From: Pontederia crassipes
Taxonomy: Eukaryota; Streptophyta; Magnoliopsida; Commelinales; Pontederiaceae
Reading direction: 5' to 3'
NCBI GenBank assembly: GCA_030549335.1
Contig: CM060195.1
Coordinates: forward strand, 3,211,501 to 3,275,500
DNA: 64,000 nt
Shown: positions 11,886 through 23,775 of the stretch, in pieces
How the letters are laid out: each line of letters starts with the position of its first letter
Numbering within the stretch: position 1 is the stretch's first letter
Translations under genes and position numbers: made by a program
Notes under the pieces: generated by a model
The model's input: only the letters and a program-made list of their open reading frames with translations
Database searches by the model: none
What the model was told of the DNA's origin: nothing

Positions 11886-12699
11886 GCAGAAACAAAAAAA
11901 AACGTAGGAGATGTGATAAAGAAAATACCTTTGGGCTATGTCCAACCCTAAGCAAAATCTGCAATATAAAATGTTTAGCTTTTTTTTAATTATTTTGGAT
12001 GTATATGTACGAAGAGTAGATATAGAAATTATATGTCTAGTGTTTACCCTAAAAGTCTTTTCTTTTATATTACATATAAGTTTTAGGGTTTTTTTATTTT
12101 GGCCCCAAATTATATAAGGTAGAGGGAAAATAATATTTGTGAAAATTTTGTGGCCATTGAATAAAAATACTTTATTTGTGATAAAAATGTGATGAAATTA
12201 ATTGTGACTATTTGTGATCCGTAACTTTTAGATCACTAATCACGTTAATTAAATATAACATCACAAGATTATGACAAATTTGTGTCGAATACTATTGTGA
12301 CAATTATTTTCGTCACAAGTTGGTCGTTAAAGTATCAAATAATCTATCTATCATAAGTTAATCATAAATCCATCACATATTGTGTCAAAAATTTATCGTC
12401 ACAAAAAAATTGTCACAGAAACCATGTTTTCTTGTAGTGATGGATCCAAGTACAAGAGCAAAGCCCCGTGAGATAAACTCAATACATACGGTCACCCATA
12501 ATAATAAACAATATGAACCATATCAATAATAATAATCATATGCATAATTTAAGCAATATCAATATTATCCTATCAATGCAATCTCAATTATCAATATGCA
12601 TCATCCATTAACTATAAGGATCAATTGGTTTGAATCAATAATCCTATCATCCCTTATCATCAATCATAACGGCTGGCAATAATAATTTCATTATCAATA

Positions 12700-13240
12700 T
12701 CATCAATCATGTGAGCTACAATTAATTATCTTAATAATCATTCAATATTTACTTTACTTCAATCATAGAGGTTGTAATTCAATAATCTTTTATCATACAT
12801 CAACCACGAAGGCTACGATTCATTTATTCCTTTCCATCAATTATCTCTCTATACTTCAACCATAAAGACTACAATTTCAATTTAATTAACATCAATCATA
12901 AAGATTGCAATTCAATATCAACCAATTATTCATTCTTATTCTTCAACCATAAAGGCTGCAATTATCCTTTTATCTTTAACTTCAACCATAAAAGTTGTGA
13001 TTTAATATCTTATCAATCAATCATTCTTTACTTTAACTTCAACCATAAAGGCTGCTCAATACTTCAACCACGAGGATTGCTTCAAATTACAAGGGTTACT
13101 CCAACCATAAAGGCTGCTCAATACTTCAACCATAAGGGTTGCTTTCTTCAACCATAACGGTTGTTCAATACTTCAATAACGAGAATTGTTTCAACCACAA
13201 GGGCTGCTTCAACCATATAAGCTGCTTTGAGAGCTCCCAA
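12700..13240 (+). repeat. Minisatellite-like array of a CTTCAACCATAAAGGCTGC word
   Basis: About fourteen imperfect copies of CTTCAACCATAAAGGCTGC, first spaced by 30-50 bp of AT-rich filler (12700-13030), then packed every 20-30 bp (13037-13240). The array lies inside the probable solo LTR. Copies vary at the positions after CCATAA. No protein coding is implied. Confidence 0.85.
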
Positions 13241-13459
13241 TTTTAAGTACCTTTCATCTTTTATCTTGATTAACTTATGACGTCTATCTTTGTTTTCAAT
13301 TAAGCTTTCTTTCTAATCTTAGATGCACAAGACATCAATCAATATATCATAATCCTAGGATCAATATCATTACGATGAAATCAATATCATAATAATACGA
13401 TAAGATATAAATAATAATACAATCATGACAATTAAACATACTTTAATAACTTAAAAACT

Positions 13460-14040
13460 CCTATTATGAACTTTGGAACTCGAGCCGGGTGGAATGGAAC
13501 TCGATCGGTTCATCCGATATCCACACCGATTCTAATTCGATCAATAGAACCCGGGTCGGGCGAGGTGAAACCTAGGCTGATTCGTTCGATTTTCATTTAT
13601 ATTTCTTCAATCAACAAACCCGGGCCGGTGGAAAACAACCCGGGCTGGATCGGCCTGTGATTTTCCAATCTAATTCTATATCCTCAGAACCCAGGTCAAG
13701 TCTGACGTAACTCGGGCCGAGTCAATTTGATTTCTTGATCTGATCTCATCTTCATCACGGAACTCAGGCCAGACTATTCGAAACTCGGTCCAAATCCTAT
13801 TCAACTTTCGTTTATCCATTAACATTAATGAAACCCGAGCCAAGTTAGTCGGAACCCGGTTCAGATTCTTAACAATCTCTTCGTGTCGCACTCGGGTTAC
13901 AAAACCTGGGCCACGCACCTAGAAACTCAGGCCGGTTCGTACGAACTCGGTCCGGATCAATTCGATTTCCACCCGAATTCCAAGAAATTTGGGTCGGGCA
14001 GAGTAGAACCCAGCCGGCTTTTGCCGCCGTCGGGAAGTCG
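13460..14040. repeat. Degenerate CGGGCC-type repeats
   Basis: Phrases such as AACCCGGGCCGG, ACTCGGGCCGAG and GAACCCGGGTCGG recur every 30-50 bp. Related phrases occur at 50020-50200 and 56520-56770 inside the LTRs of the gypsy element, suggesting related LTR families. Open frames across this stretch are repeat artefacts. Confidence 0.65.
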
Positions 14041-15160
14041 TCTTTTCAGCAGAACTTCCTGCCCTATTTTCTATGTGATTATTAATGCTAGTCAATACTT
14101 AAGTCAAGGGTCCTGAGGGTCCATGTCACGAAAAATCGACATCATGGGGATCCCCCCTACGTACCTTAAGTTGGTTGAAAAATTAACTATGTTCGTGTTA
14201 TTTGTGGACTGCATGGACATCGCGACTTTGACCGATGATTCCTCCCTATTGATGTACAAAAATCTTCAGCTATCACTTAGATCTTGTTCCTCTCTGTTGG
14301 GGCTTGGAAACAGTATATCGCCTGCACTTTCAGGTGCCTCCGTTGGTGAGAAAACGAATGAAAAAGAGGAGGTTCTCTTGCAGAAATCTTGTGGAGACAA
14401 AAATACTTTCTATCCACCTTTAGGCCCTATTTATAGCTCTCAAGTAAAGTTTTGGACTCCTATTAGGCCTTGAACTATTTCTCAATCAATCATGACCATC
14501 CATCATTAATCATCATTCCTTAAATATTTAGATTTAATTAAATCCGAATTTCACTAATTTATTCCATAATCATACTTATAAAAAATATATCTCTATTCAA
14601 ATTTCTTTTTATCTCTTTCATAACTTCTTTCCGTCAAACTCTATTTTCATCTTTTTCTTTTATTTCCTTCTTTTATCTAATTTTCATAATTATTTAATAT
14701 GATAACATTTTATCATTTAATTTTTGGACTTATTTAATTTCATAATATTCTATCATCTAATTTTTGGATTTAAATAATAATAAATATTATTTTAATTACT
14801 GAAATATTTTTAAGATATAAAACTCTCAATCCTATCCTATCTGGGAGTCCTATGTCCATTAATAAATCTTTTGGATCTCAAATCAAATTGAAATCCCTAA
14901 TCTCAATCTACTTACAATTCCTACTCCTATTAGGATTGAACTTTCTTTCTTTTCCTTTTTTTTTCTTTCTAATCATATTTTTAATCCTAATTTAATTCTA
15001 ATTCCTTCTTCAAGTAGGAATACTTTTTCCTTCTATTCATATATGTTTTCAATTATATTCCTATTCCTTCTTAAATTCCCCTTTTGATCATCTTCAATTC
15101 ATTAAGGATTATAATTACCTTATAAAATTATTATATTGCCCTTGATGAAATCTTGGGGTG

Positions 15161-15750
15161 TTACAAATGAAGCTTTGTGCCAGCAGCAAGGGGGGTCTTT
15201 ACAGGTTTGCATTGCGTCATATTTGCTCGAGAAAGAATGTCGTTGATATGCTTGGACTGCAGGAGAAGAAGACCATTTTGTGTTGGAACAACCTCAATTC
15301 TAAGAAAATAATGCAAATCTCCTAAATCCCGAACTGCAATTTGCGAGTTTAAGTGTTGAGCCACTTGTTTGAGAAGATCCTCAGATGAGCCTGTAAGAAC
15401 TAAGTCATCGACATACACAAGAATGTACACAATGTCGGATTGCTTGCGATAAATAAATAAGGAGCAATTAGAGACCGATGCGATGAAATCAAAAGAAAGG
15501 AGAGATGATGCCAATCTCTGGAACAGGCACATGGTATTTGTTTGAGGCCATAGATAGCTTTATGTACTTTGCAGACATGGGATGGTGAAGAAGCATGTGG
15601 TTGAACCATATATACCTCTTCTTTGGGACTGCCATGAAAAAAGGCATTGCTAATATCTAGCTGTCGAAGTGGCCATCTACAAGAAACTGCAATGGACAAG
15701 ACTGGTCAGAGAGTTGTTGGTTTAATCACCGGACTGTAGGTGTCGAAGTA
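15161..15750 (-). pseudogene. Copia B reverse transcriptase (5' part)
   Basis: The minus strand encodes WPLRQLDISNAFFHG, EVYMVQP, CKVHKAIYGLKQ, then after a frame change IVYILVYVDDLVLTGSSED and VRDLGDLHYFLRIEV, ending in VKTPLAAGTKLHL at the insertion point. The YVDD catalytic box and DISNAFFHG / IYGLKQ blocks are those of Ty1/copia reverse transcriptase. The domain resumes at 8720. At least one frameshift is visible between IYGLKQ and YVDD. Confidence 0.93.
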
Positions 15751-16473
15751 ATCAATGCTTAGTGTTTGATGAAAACCTTTAGTGATGAGCTTAGCTTTGA
15801 GCCTTTCAACAGATTGATCTGAATGGTATTTTGTCTTGAAGATCTACTTGCAGGGAACTACATTCATACTAGGGCAACGAGGAACAAGAGTCCATGTGCC
15901 GTTGGTAGGGTTCTGCTGCGCAATCGAGACACATGAGGGTGTTGCTGGGTCAGTTGATGTGGCAGCTGTAAGAACTTTAAGACTAGCCAATGTGCGATAA
16001 TTGGGACTGAGACCGGACAATCCACGATAATTGATAGATTGTCACGATCGAATGTTATATGAAGGAGAGGGAGGAGATGAAGAAGTAGACGGTTGAAGTC
16101 TGAAAAGATGATTGGGACTGAGATGAGGATGAGGAAGAGAAGGACACGAAACTGACATCCATGGTGGAGAGGTACTACGAGGGAGTGCTAGATTAGTAAC
16201 AGCAAATGAGTATGGAAAGATGGTCTCATCAAATTTCGTATGACGAACAATGAAGAAACGTCCTGTGGGGAGGGGTAGCCCAAGAATACACATGGTAAAG
16301 ATCGAGCATCAAATTTATGTTGATTAAAAGGACGGGCATGTGGAAAAACTAAACAGCCAAAAACACGTGAGAGAGAGAGAGGTCAGGACGACGTTGGTGT
16401 TAGAGAAAAAATGGTGAGCGATTACGCAGCGCATGCGAGGGCATCCAGTTGATAAAAAAAGTAGCAGTTTCGG

Positions 16474-17140
16474 CTACAAAAAACTAAAAAAATATTGATA
16501 AGTATGTATTAGAAGTGTAAGCATCATTTCCATGATGTGGTGAATTTTACGTTCGGTTGTGCCATTCTGTTCGAGTATTTGAGCACATGATAGATGGCAA
16601 AAGATGTCGTTTGAAGTTAAATAATGAGCTAAGGCAAGAAATTCACCACCATGGTCAGTCTGCAAGGAAACTAGTTTAGAATTGTATTGCCTTTCGACAA
16701 ATTTATAAAATGTAGGAAATAAAACTGCTACATCTGAAAATTAGAAAGAGCCATGTGAAGCTCGAGAAATCATCAATAAAAAGAACAAAATAATGATGCC
16801 CGTTGACTGAAGCTTGTGGAGAAGGCCTCCAAATGTCAGCATTGACAAGTTGAAGAGGAGTAGCGCTGCGGTGAGGCAAAGACGAAAGATGTAGGTGACT
16901 AAATTTTCCATGTTCACAAGAAGGGCAAAGAGGTGGAGGAGCACTTGGAGGTTGCAGCTTGTGGTGATGAAGTTGTTGACGAAGGACATAGTTGTGAGGG
17001 TGGCCAAGACGAGCATGCCAATCGCCAAATTTTATTGAGATGCGCATAGCTTGGGGAGGAGGAGCAAAAAGTGGCAGATGGTATAAACCATCCTTAATGC
17101 GGTCTTGGAGGAGCACCTGTTTGTTGAGCCGATCTTTCAC
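16474..17140 (-). pseudogene. Copia B integrase and GAG-pre-integrase region
   Basis: The minus strand reads WHARLGHPHNYVLRQQL (GAG-pre-integrase, with the zinc ligands CPSCEHGK following), then VLFIDDFSSFTWLF, then in a shifted frame LQTDHGGEF and EQNGTTERK. These are the HHCC zinc-binding region and the DD(35)E core segments of copia integrase. Frame changes near 16700 show decay. Confidence 0.92.
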
Positions 17141-17316
17141 AAGGAATCTATTATGGTGGAACTAAAAAAAAACAATCATTATTTCATGCAAATTTTCGTA
17201 CAGACAATAAGGACTCGGTAATGTCTGGTACATGTAGAATGTTGTTAAGTGTCAAAGGTTTAATGGAATTGAAAATAGAGGTGGTGCCGACATAAGATAT
17301 TTGAAAAAGCTTACCA

Positions 17317-18280
17317 TCACCAATCTAAACTTGGTCTGCACCTTGGTATGGTGCTGCTCAGGTGTTGTGTGATGTGTTTCCTTGGATTCCAATTGTTATA
17401 AGCACCTAGAATGGATGCATTTTGTGATGAGGAGGCAACAACTTGTTGGTGCATGGCAGCTTGGGCATTTCGTGTTGCTTGATGGAGATACCTGCACTGG
17501 TACGAAGAATGACCATTGTTGCTGTAGACAGGGCAAGGATCACAGTGATGGTTCTTTCCTCGACCACAACCACGTGGCTGGTTGGTACCACGTGGCTGGT
17601 TGGTACCACTTTGTTGGGGCAGTCTGGCAGAAGTTGGAGAAGGCACTTGAGAAGAATAATTAGCAAAAGGTGAAAAGGAGTCTGGTATCTGTTGTACCTG
17701 CAAACGTATTTCATGGCCAACGATGCTGTTGAAGTCGCCATTCAAGTTGTTAAAAATGATGGCGTTGAAACTAGATGTGGACATGTCGTGTCCAGCAGCT
17801 GCTAGTTAATTTGCATAATACTTCATTTGTCAGAAATTCAGATCTCCCTGTTTCTTGTTTTGAAGCTGCATCTTGAGTTGAAGTAGTCGTGTTTCAAAGG
17901 GAGCTCCATAAGCTTGTTACAAAGCAAGCCACACATCACGTGATATTTGGAGGCCGACAACAATGGGTAACACATCTTCATATAAGGATGCTAAGAGCCA
18001 GCTCATAATGAGCTGATATCTTTTTTTTCCATTTCTTTATAAAGTGAGGAAGAGGAGGAAGAGACAATGGTGGAGGGGGGTGGGTACGACTGATGGTTGT
18101 GATGCTCGTATTGTTCCATCCAGTTCAAAGCTGCTAATAAGTGGTAGCATTACCCATAAGAGATAATTAGTTAGAGTAAGTTTTAGAGAGATGAAATGAT
18201 GAGTAAGAGGGCATGGGAGGTAAGGGAGTATGGTCAGAAATAAGAGTTGGGGGGTGATGGAGGAGCCATTAACTTGGGTT
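17317..18280 (-). pseudogene. Copia B gag remnant
   Basis: The region between the primer-binding site and the integrase. The best-preserved part (17784-17317) reads FNAIIFNNLNGDFNSIVG, a Gln/Ser/Pro stretch, a tandem GTNQPRGTNQPRGCGRGK and a zinc-knuckle-like CPVYSNNGHSSYQCRY block. Upstream gag sequence to 18280 is degraded. Assignment rests on position and the zinc-knuckle-like segment. Confidence 0.75.
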
Positions 18281-18293
18281 GCTCTGATACCAA
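18281..18293 (-). other. Primer-binding site of copia B
   Basis: The minus strand reads TTGGTATCAGAGC just inside the 5' LTR, complementary to the 3' end of initiator tRNA-Met, the usual primer of plant copia elements. It fixes the inner LTR boundary and the element's orientation. Confidence 0.9.
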
Positions 18294-18294
18294 G

Positions 18295-18469
18295 TTAAAC
18301 AGGTGAAGAATGTATTTATTAAAAACTCCATATCTTTTAGTTATGTACATAAGCTTTTATAATACTGAATGACAGTTACAATCCCTTAATCCATGGGATG
18401 ATAAGTGCAGTAAAATGGGCCTAATGGAATGCCGAGTAATATGCTAGTAATCGAAGACTTTGTCTAATA
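18295..18469 (-). repeat. 5' LTR of copia B
   Basis: About 175 bp, matching 7834-8020 with scattered substitutions and small indels. It ends at the right copy of the CTTCT target duplication (18470-18474). Confidence 0.9.
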
Positions 18470-18847
18470 CTTCTCATCGTCAACTTGAGGGGGCGTGTTA
18501 GAGATCGCACGTTGTCCTTCTTATCTCCGACTCCATCTCATCTTCGACAACTGATTGTGGTTGATTGGAGCTTCGTTAATTTATGCTTTGTTGCAATAAT
18601 TACCTTGGAATATGAGTTTGTTAATAGTAGTTTATTAGTAGATTTTAGTATAAACAGATGTAGTTAATTGTGTTTGATAGGCCGAAATTCAATTCTTCTT
18701 CAATAGAGTTCTTTTACTTTGTAGTTTTTCTTCCTATGCAATTTCCCCTTCCTCTTCACTCTTTTGCATCTTTCTTCCCATCTTCATGTGCTGGTTCATC
18801 TTCCGGCAAAAGATTGGCGAGTTCATCAGAGCTCAATTTCTTAATAG

Positions 18848-19012
18848 GTTGAGGTCAAGTGGTAAGCAGCTTATTCGCTTATGGAAGTCTCGAGTTCGAA
18901 ATCTACTATAATCAAACATACGACTCGAGTGCCACAAATTAATAGGGCGAGAGTGGATTTGAATCTTCTTCTCACCACATCGGATATTACGGTCCGAATA
19001 GAAAAAAAATAA
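18848..19012 (+). mobile_element. tRNA-derived SINE
   Basis: The head GGTTGAGGTCAAGTGGTAAG resembles a tRNA A box and GTCTCGAGTTCGAAATCT a B box, 35 bp apart. A body of about 100 bp ends in a short A-rich tail (GAATAGAAAAAAAAT). Target duplications could not be fixed. The head resembles that of the minus-strand candidate at 7200-7467. Confidence 0.6.
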
Positions 19013-19240
19013 TATTACCTAATTACTGCAGGTTTATGTTATTGTCATATGAAAAAAAATTAAAAAACTCTTCTAACCTAATTCTGTTTTGAATCTTTTG
19101 CTGTTTTTTTTGTCCAACAGTTTACTTTTTTTTTCCTCTTCCCAATAGCGTCAGCAACTCAAAGGAAAGATAATTTTCTTTTTCACCTCGCGGTTGCGCA
19201 ACCCCAAAACGAACCTTTTTTCTTCTTTCTTTCTTCTTGT

Positions 19241-19745
19241 TAGGAGTGTTCACGGGTTGGGTTGGACCCGACCCGTGAACAAATCCGACCCGACCAAATT
19301 CCCGATGGTCGGGTCGGGACAAGGGGCTGGAGGGGGGGGGGGGGGAGGGGGCTGAATCCGATCTAACTCGACCCTGTTTGGGTCGTGTCGGGTGGCTGGG
19401 TCCCAATTTTCTTTTTTTTTTCTTATTGTTTTAATATTTTATTTAATATAAAAATGTTATTTAATATTATTTTAAAGCATAAAAGAAGTTTTTAAATATT
19501 TAATATTATTTTTACACTTAAAATATTTATTTCAAATTTTTTATAATTTTTAAATCAAATATAAGATTAAATTTAAATAAAAAAACTAAAAAAATAAAAA
19601 GTTCGGTTGATCGGGTCGACTTGGGTTGGAAAAATCCAATCCGTACCCGACCCGGGTCGAGTTCGGGTCGGGCCCGACCCAAACCGATTCGGATTGAATT
19701 CGGTCATCGGGTTCACGGGTCGATCCGACTCGATGAACACCCCTA
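19241..19745. mobile_element. hAT-like MITE, 505 bp
   Basis: Termini TAGGAGTGTTCA and TGAACACCCCTA are near-perfect inverted repeats, and TTCTTGT lies immediately outside both ends (19234-19240 and 19746-19752). The TAGGGGTG-type end and 7-8 bp duplication fit the hAT superfamily. GC-rich arms made of GGGTCGGG-like words flank an AT-rich centre; there is no coding capacity. A run of 14 G interrupted by one A lies at about 19332-19346. Confidence 0.85.
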
Positions 19746-19752
19746 TTCTTGT

Positions 19753-21308
19753 ATCTCGACCACAGTTCATCCAGGTGAGAGGAAACTCAACTTAATTAGA
19801 TTTTAACTAGATGTAAATATCTGATGCTTCTAATGAGCTGGACGCCCCAAGAAAGTCTTTGTTGTCAGCTTTTTTGTATTATAATACATTTGGACCTAAT
19901 TGTGCCATCTCGCCGATTACTTCACCAAGATGTCCATATTGTTTAATGTCGATGGCGACAAAAATAAACTTACTTTGATTATTAAATTTTCCTGGATGAT
20001 GTAAATAAAGTCTTGACTGTTGCCAACTTTTATACATTATTTCTTTTTTTATTTTTTTCTTCTTTCCCTCACAGACGGCACCAAATATTCTCCAAGCCAA
20101 ACTCGTACTCATGGGCCCATGCATTTACCAAAATCCCGATCCAGTTACATCCAATAATTCTCGAATAAAATACTCAATATTTATATACAGCATCTAAAAT
20201 ACATACCAACTTATGTAAAACTATCTGTTTTTGCTTAAATAAAATTTCAAATTTAATTTTTTATAAATATAAAATATTTTTATTAGAAATTTTATTTGTC
20301 GTACATGACGTCGGCAAATCTAATAAAATTAGTTGAGCTGAGTCAATCTTTAATACATGAATAGTGTGATATTGAATGTTCAGGCTGGTCATAAAAAAAT
20401 TTAAAATACATGATTTATCTTTTTCTTTTGCATTGTATCATAAAAAGAAGTGCAAGTAAAAGCCGGGGACACAATAACTCGACGAAAGTCCTTTTTTTTT
20501 AGCTTCATGTTTTTATCGTTTTCTTCTCGAGTCAAATTTAACCTCATTCAATGTTAGAATGTTACATATTATTTATTTCACAATGATAATACGTTTATAT
20601 GAATTAAGAACAAGAAACAGATGCCACTAAGTAACAACCAACATATAGATTTACCAATGGATTCTAAAATAGAATGATCTATAATTTGTCAGTTAAATAA
20701 GTCTCGAATTCGATGATCGTTATTGATCTGAGTTTTGTGTGTGATTCTGAAATCAGATTCTGACAATCGAAATAACACAAATATTCCTCAATAATTCGAT
20801 AATCTTTCATGAACGACAATTATAATCGAATTGCAGCTACAAATATTCTCCATAATTTAACAGTTCGTTCTCCCCATTGGCAATCTCCATTAGGTGCATG
20901 GTGACTGACTTTCCAAACTTACAAAAAAAAAAAGAAACAATTATATATATATTTTACTTTGCTGCTCTAACTCCGGTTCCTCAACGGTAACCGCACCTGA
21001 AGAGCTCATATCTCGTCTCGTACGTGTCCCCACAAGGCGCGGACCAATAGATCGCAAGGCAATCCAACAAAGAATCTTAAACCCTCTCTCGTAACGATTC
21101 CCCTACGTTTTAGGTGCTTATAAGAAACCACTCACCGCCTCTCCTGTCCTCTCTCCTCCTACTTGGCCCGGCGTCGCAGTATTATTCTCAGTTCGTTCAA
21201 GCGGCCGCATAAGGAAAAAAAAGTTATTACTTTTCCCGAGACCTCCTGTGGTATCCCAAAATTGCGTCCAGGCCCCTCGCCTCGCCGCTGCCGCCGCCCC
21301 TCCCTTGT
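19753..21308. other. Intergenic / upstream region of the Sel1-repeat gene
   Basis: AT-rich to about 20950, then increasingly GC-rich toward the start codon at 21309, as expected for a promoter and 5' UTR. No specific promoter element can be fixed. The open frames in 21118-21309 are upstream of or antisense to the gene. Confidence 0.45.
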
Positions 21309-23775
21309 ATGGGCAAGCGGCTGCCCTCTCCGGCGAGCTTGGAGTACTACGGCCGGTCAGCCGCCCAGAGGATCCAGAGAACGAAAGCCAGCAAGAAGAA
21401 TACCGCCCCCGCTCCCGGCCCCACCCCTGCCGCAATCAGACCGCTGGCGTCGAACAAGGAGGAGGCGTCGGCTTCCAGCTCCGCCGGCGGAGGCCTCTCT
21501 CGGGCGATGGAGGGCGGGGAGAGGCTCGAGGAGCGCGTGCCCCTGAAGGAGGTCGTGGCGGACTGCGTCAAGCGGTGGTTCCAAGACGCGCTCAAGGAGG
21601 CCAGGGCCGGGGACACCGCGATGCAGGTGCTCGTTGGGCAGATGTACCGCAACGGCTATGGGGTCGCTAAGAACGATCAAAAGGTTCGATCTTTGTGGGT
21701 ATATATGCCCGGTATTTGGTGATCTAGCGCTATACTCGATACCTAGTTCCTGGTTTCCCTGTTCAAAGCTCGCTTCTCTCTCTCTCTAATATTGAAGAAT
21801 AAGAGGGATTAGTGTTGTGTCACAAAATAGGGACGACGCATTATTTTAGGCTTTAAGTATTGTCCAACATGGTGATAGAGTTGATGGCATCAGAAAGAAG
21901 ATGATTTTTCCTTCAATGATTGATGACCTTGAGATTTACTCAATTGAATGATGAGTTTGTAGTTTTTGTCATCTATCGGCGTCATAAAGTTAAGATCATG
22001 AGTATAGGGATTATGAATTTTGGTGTTGCTGCTGAGTTTAAGATTTTTCTTTGTTGTCTTAAAGAGAGAACCGGAAGTGACAGAATTTAAGCTTTTTCAG
22101 CTTTTATTGGTCCATCACTGATCTGGTAGTTAGATGCAAACGTGCACAAGGCAAGGATGATCATGATCTATTCAAATTCGAGTGAATTTGCATAAGCTTG
22201 TGCTTAACCAGGAATTCTACTAAAGGTAGATGATTTGGAATCCCAGGGCCTCGAGGTTCTGCAAATGACTAGGATGTGTAGACTCTTTCTCTGTGTACCA
22301 TTCGTTTCCTCTGCTTTTAAAGTATAAACTGAAGTGTTCAAATTAGGCTGAAGGAGAAAAATGGATGTCTTATGTCAAGACTTTACTTCTTTTGCTATTT
22401 AGAGGCTCCAGCTAAATTTAAGGATGGTAATTTGTTCCAGTTGTACAAGAAGTTCTGTACACTTCAATTAGCTTCCAGAATTTTTCAGTACTTTTCAAGA
22501 TAACTCTGCATTTGATCAACAGTACTAATGATGCCATGCAGACAATTTAATTATGGAAGCACTAATGTATAGTTTCATAGGCTATTTGAAGTCAGAATAA
22601 CTCATTTAATATTTTCCTAATTCATGCAAGGAATAATTTGAATTTTTTTGAAGCAAACAAGAATTACACCTAATGATATTAATTTAGCACCACATAAGTC
22701 ACATATCTACATTACATTCAATATGAGAAGCCCCATTTAGGTATGCATGATGCATTGTCCAAGTAGCTGAAACTTTCGAGCAGTTGATGATGCTGTATGT
22801 GCCAACTATGTATGTGATATATCTATGAAAAGCATACGTATGAACATTATAATTATATCTATGAAAAGTTTCTGTCTCCAAACATCATCATCAATCAAAA
22901 CTTTTTTTTAAGAATAAGAACAGTGTAATTCTATCAAAACCTTTGTTTTTTCACGTTTCTTCTGTGGCTGCACAAAATCATTTTCTGGAGTAAGTCTTCT
23001 TGCACAACATTGACAAATGCAGCCTTTGTTGTATTTTCTCGATCAGATGTATACTGCCCACCTGTTGATCAATACTGTTTTGTTTTATATGTCAATTTTA
23101 TTAATATACAAATGACCTCATTCATTTCAGTAATTTGAAGTATTATTTTTTGTTCTATAAACAGAGATAGGACACGTCTAAAAAGCTGACAGATTAACAA
23201 ATAAAGATGTGGATGTTAAAGGATAAAAAAGTCTTTAAAAAGTGGCTAATGAAGTCATGTAGAACGTTCTGCCTGAATATAATCCAAGTGGAACAACTGA
23301 ACTTGCTGTGTTTTGCTAATTAAGATTTTGATAGGTCTTTTCACAATCAAATATGATTTTTCAGCTCCATAAAATTATGTTTCTTCAAAACGTCATTTTG
23401 TATTTGTCTTCTTGCTAAATGTTTCATTTTTGATAAATTTCTTTTTCCTCTTCAAGACTTTCTGTTCCTTTATCTTAAATTGAAGAAATGAGAAACAACC
23501 TTCCTCATAGGCAAATGCATGGATCACAAAAGCATCCAAATATAGATCAGCAGTTTGGAAGGTTAGCGGGAAACGCCCAGGTTAGGACCTTTCATCAAAA
23601 TTTTCACATTGATTCTCAACAAAGTGGAGAAAAAATTGTATCATTATTTGCCCGAGTTTGTGAGTATGCTTTGAATTCTATTTATATCTTGTTAAACGTG
23701 GATTCCCATGTATTGTTAGGCTACAATGCTAGTGACTCAGATTCTGATGAAGAAAATGAAGACTTGAAATCGTGA
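21309..23775 (+). CDS. Small Sel1-repeat (TPR-like) protein, 3 exons, 166 aa
   Basis: Exons 21309-21683, 23511-23580 and 23720-23775; all introns are GT/AG and the joined length (501 bp) is in frame with a TGA stop. Residues 1-85 are a low-complexity Pro/Ala/Ser/Lys-rich N-terminus (MGKRLPSPASLEYYGR). Residues about 90-135 form one Sel1-type alpha-alpha repeat: VVADCVKRWFQDALKEARAG, then LVGQMYRNGYGVAKNDQK, then AWITKASKYRSAVWKV. The tail is acidic, GYNASDSDSDEENEDLKS. This matches a short, plant-conserved Sel1-repeat protein family of unknown biochemical role; Sel1/TPR folds usually bind other proteins. The start is the first ATG of the frame, in a GC-rich exon. The tiny 70-bp second exon and 56-bp last exon were placed from the family pattern plus splice sites. 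Intron 1 is 1.8 kb. Confidence 0.88.

Larger units (their letters stand above)
9024..12439. mobile_element. CACTA (En/Spm-type) transposon, non-autonomous
   Basis: The left end begins CACTACAAGAAAACA and the right end finishes TGTTTTCTTGTAGTG, the diagnostic CACTA inverted terminus. The flanking trinucleotides are ACG and ATG, consistent with a 3-bp target duplication with one transition. Subterminal regions (9040-9530 and 12120-12420) are packed with short GTGACGA / TTGTGAC words in both orientations, as expected for transposase-binding repeats of this superfamily. There is no transposase gene; the interior carries exon-like host sequence (10240-10860) and GC-rich repeats. It must have been mobilised in trans. 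Confidence 0.93.
8732..15165. mobile_element. Probable solo LTR inserted in copia B
   Basis: This block interrupts copia B exactly between its reverse transcriptase and RNase H. It starts TGTAATACTCC and ends GGGGTGTTACA, which are near-perfect inverted termini, and is flanked by GATGA (8727-8731) and AATGA (15166-15170), a 5-bp target duplication differing by one transition. Without the nested CACTA element it is about 3 kb and has no gag or pol. Like the LTR at 55526-57284 it starts TGTAAyACyCC and carries reiterated CGGGCC-type motifs. A solo LTR or a gene-less non-autonomous LTR element fits; the former is my preferred reading. Confidence 0.65.
7834..18469 (-). mobile_element. Ty1/copia LTR retrotransposon B, interrupted by other elements
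   Basis: A minus-strand copia element with LTRs at 7834-8020 and about 18295-18469, flanked by a perfect 5-bp target duplication CTTCT (7829-7833 and 18470-18474). Minus-strand order is 5' LTR, primer-binding site, gag, integrase, reverse transcriptase, RNase H, 3' LTR, which is the copia order. It is non-functional: the frame breaks repeatedly, and a 6.4-kb insertion (8732-15165) separates reverse transcriptase from RNase H. Without the insertion it would be about 4.2 kb. Confidence 0.93.

Noticed and set aside
11493..11964. 150-codon and 106-codon frames on the minus strand
   Set aside because: They lie over the GC-rich repeats of the CACTA element and repeat the same short peptide theme.
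9024..12439. Autonomous CACTA element with transposase
   Set aside because: No TNPD/TNPA-like coding region is present; the interior is host-like exons and repeats.
13466..14473. Several frames of 64-116 codons
   Set aside because: Read across degenerate CGGGCC repeats inside the LTR-type element.
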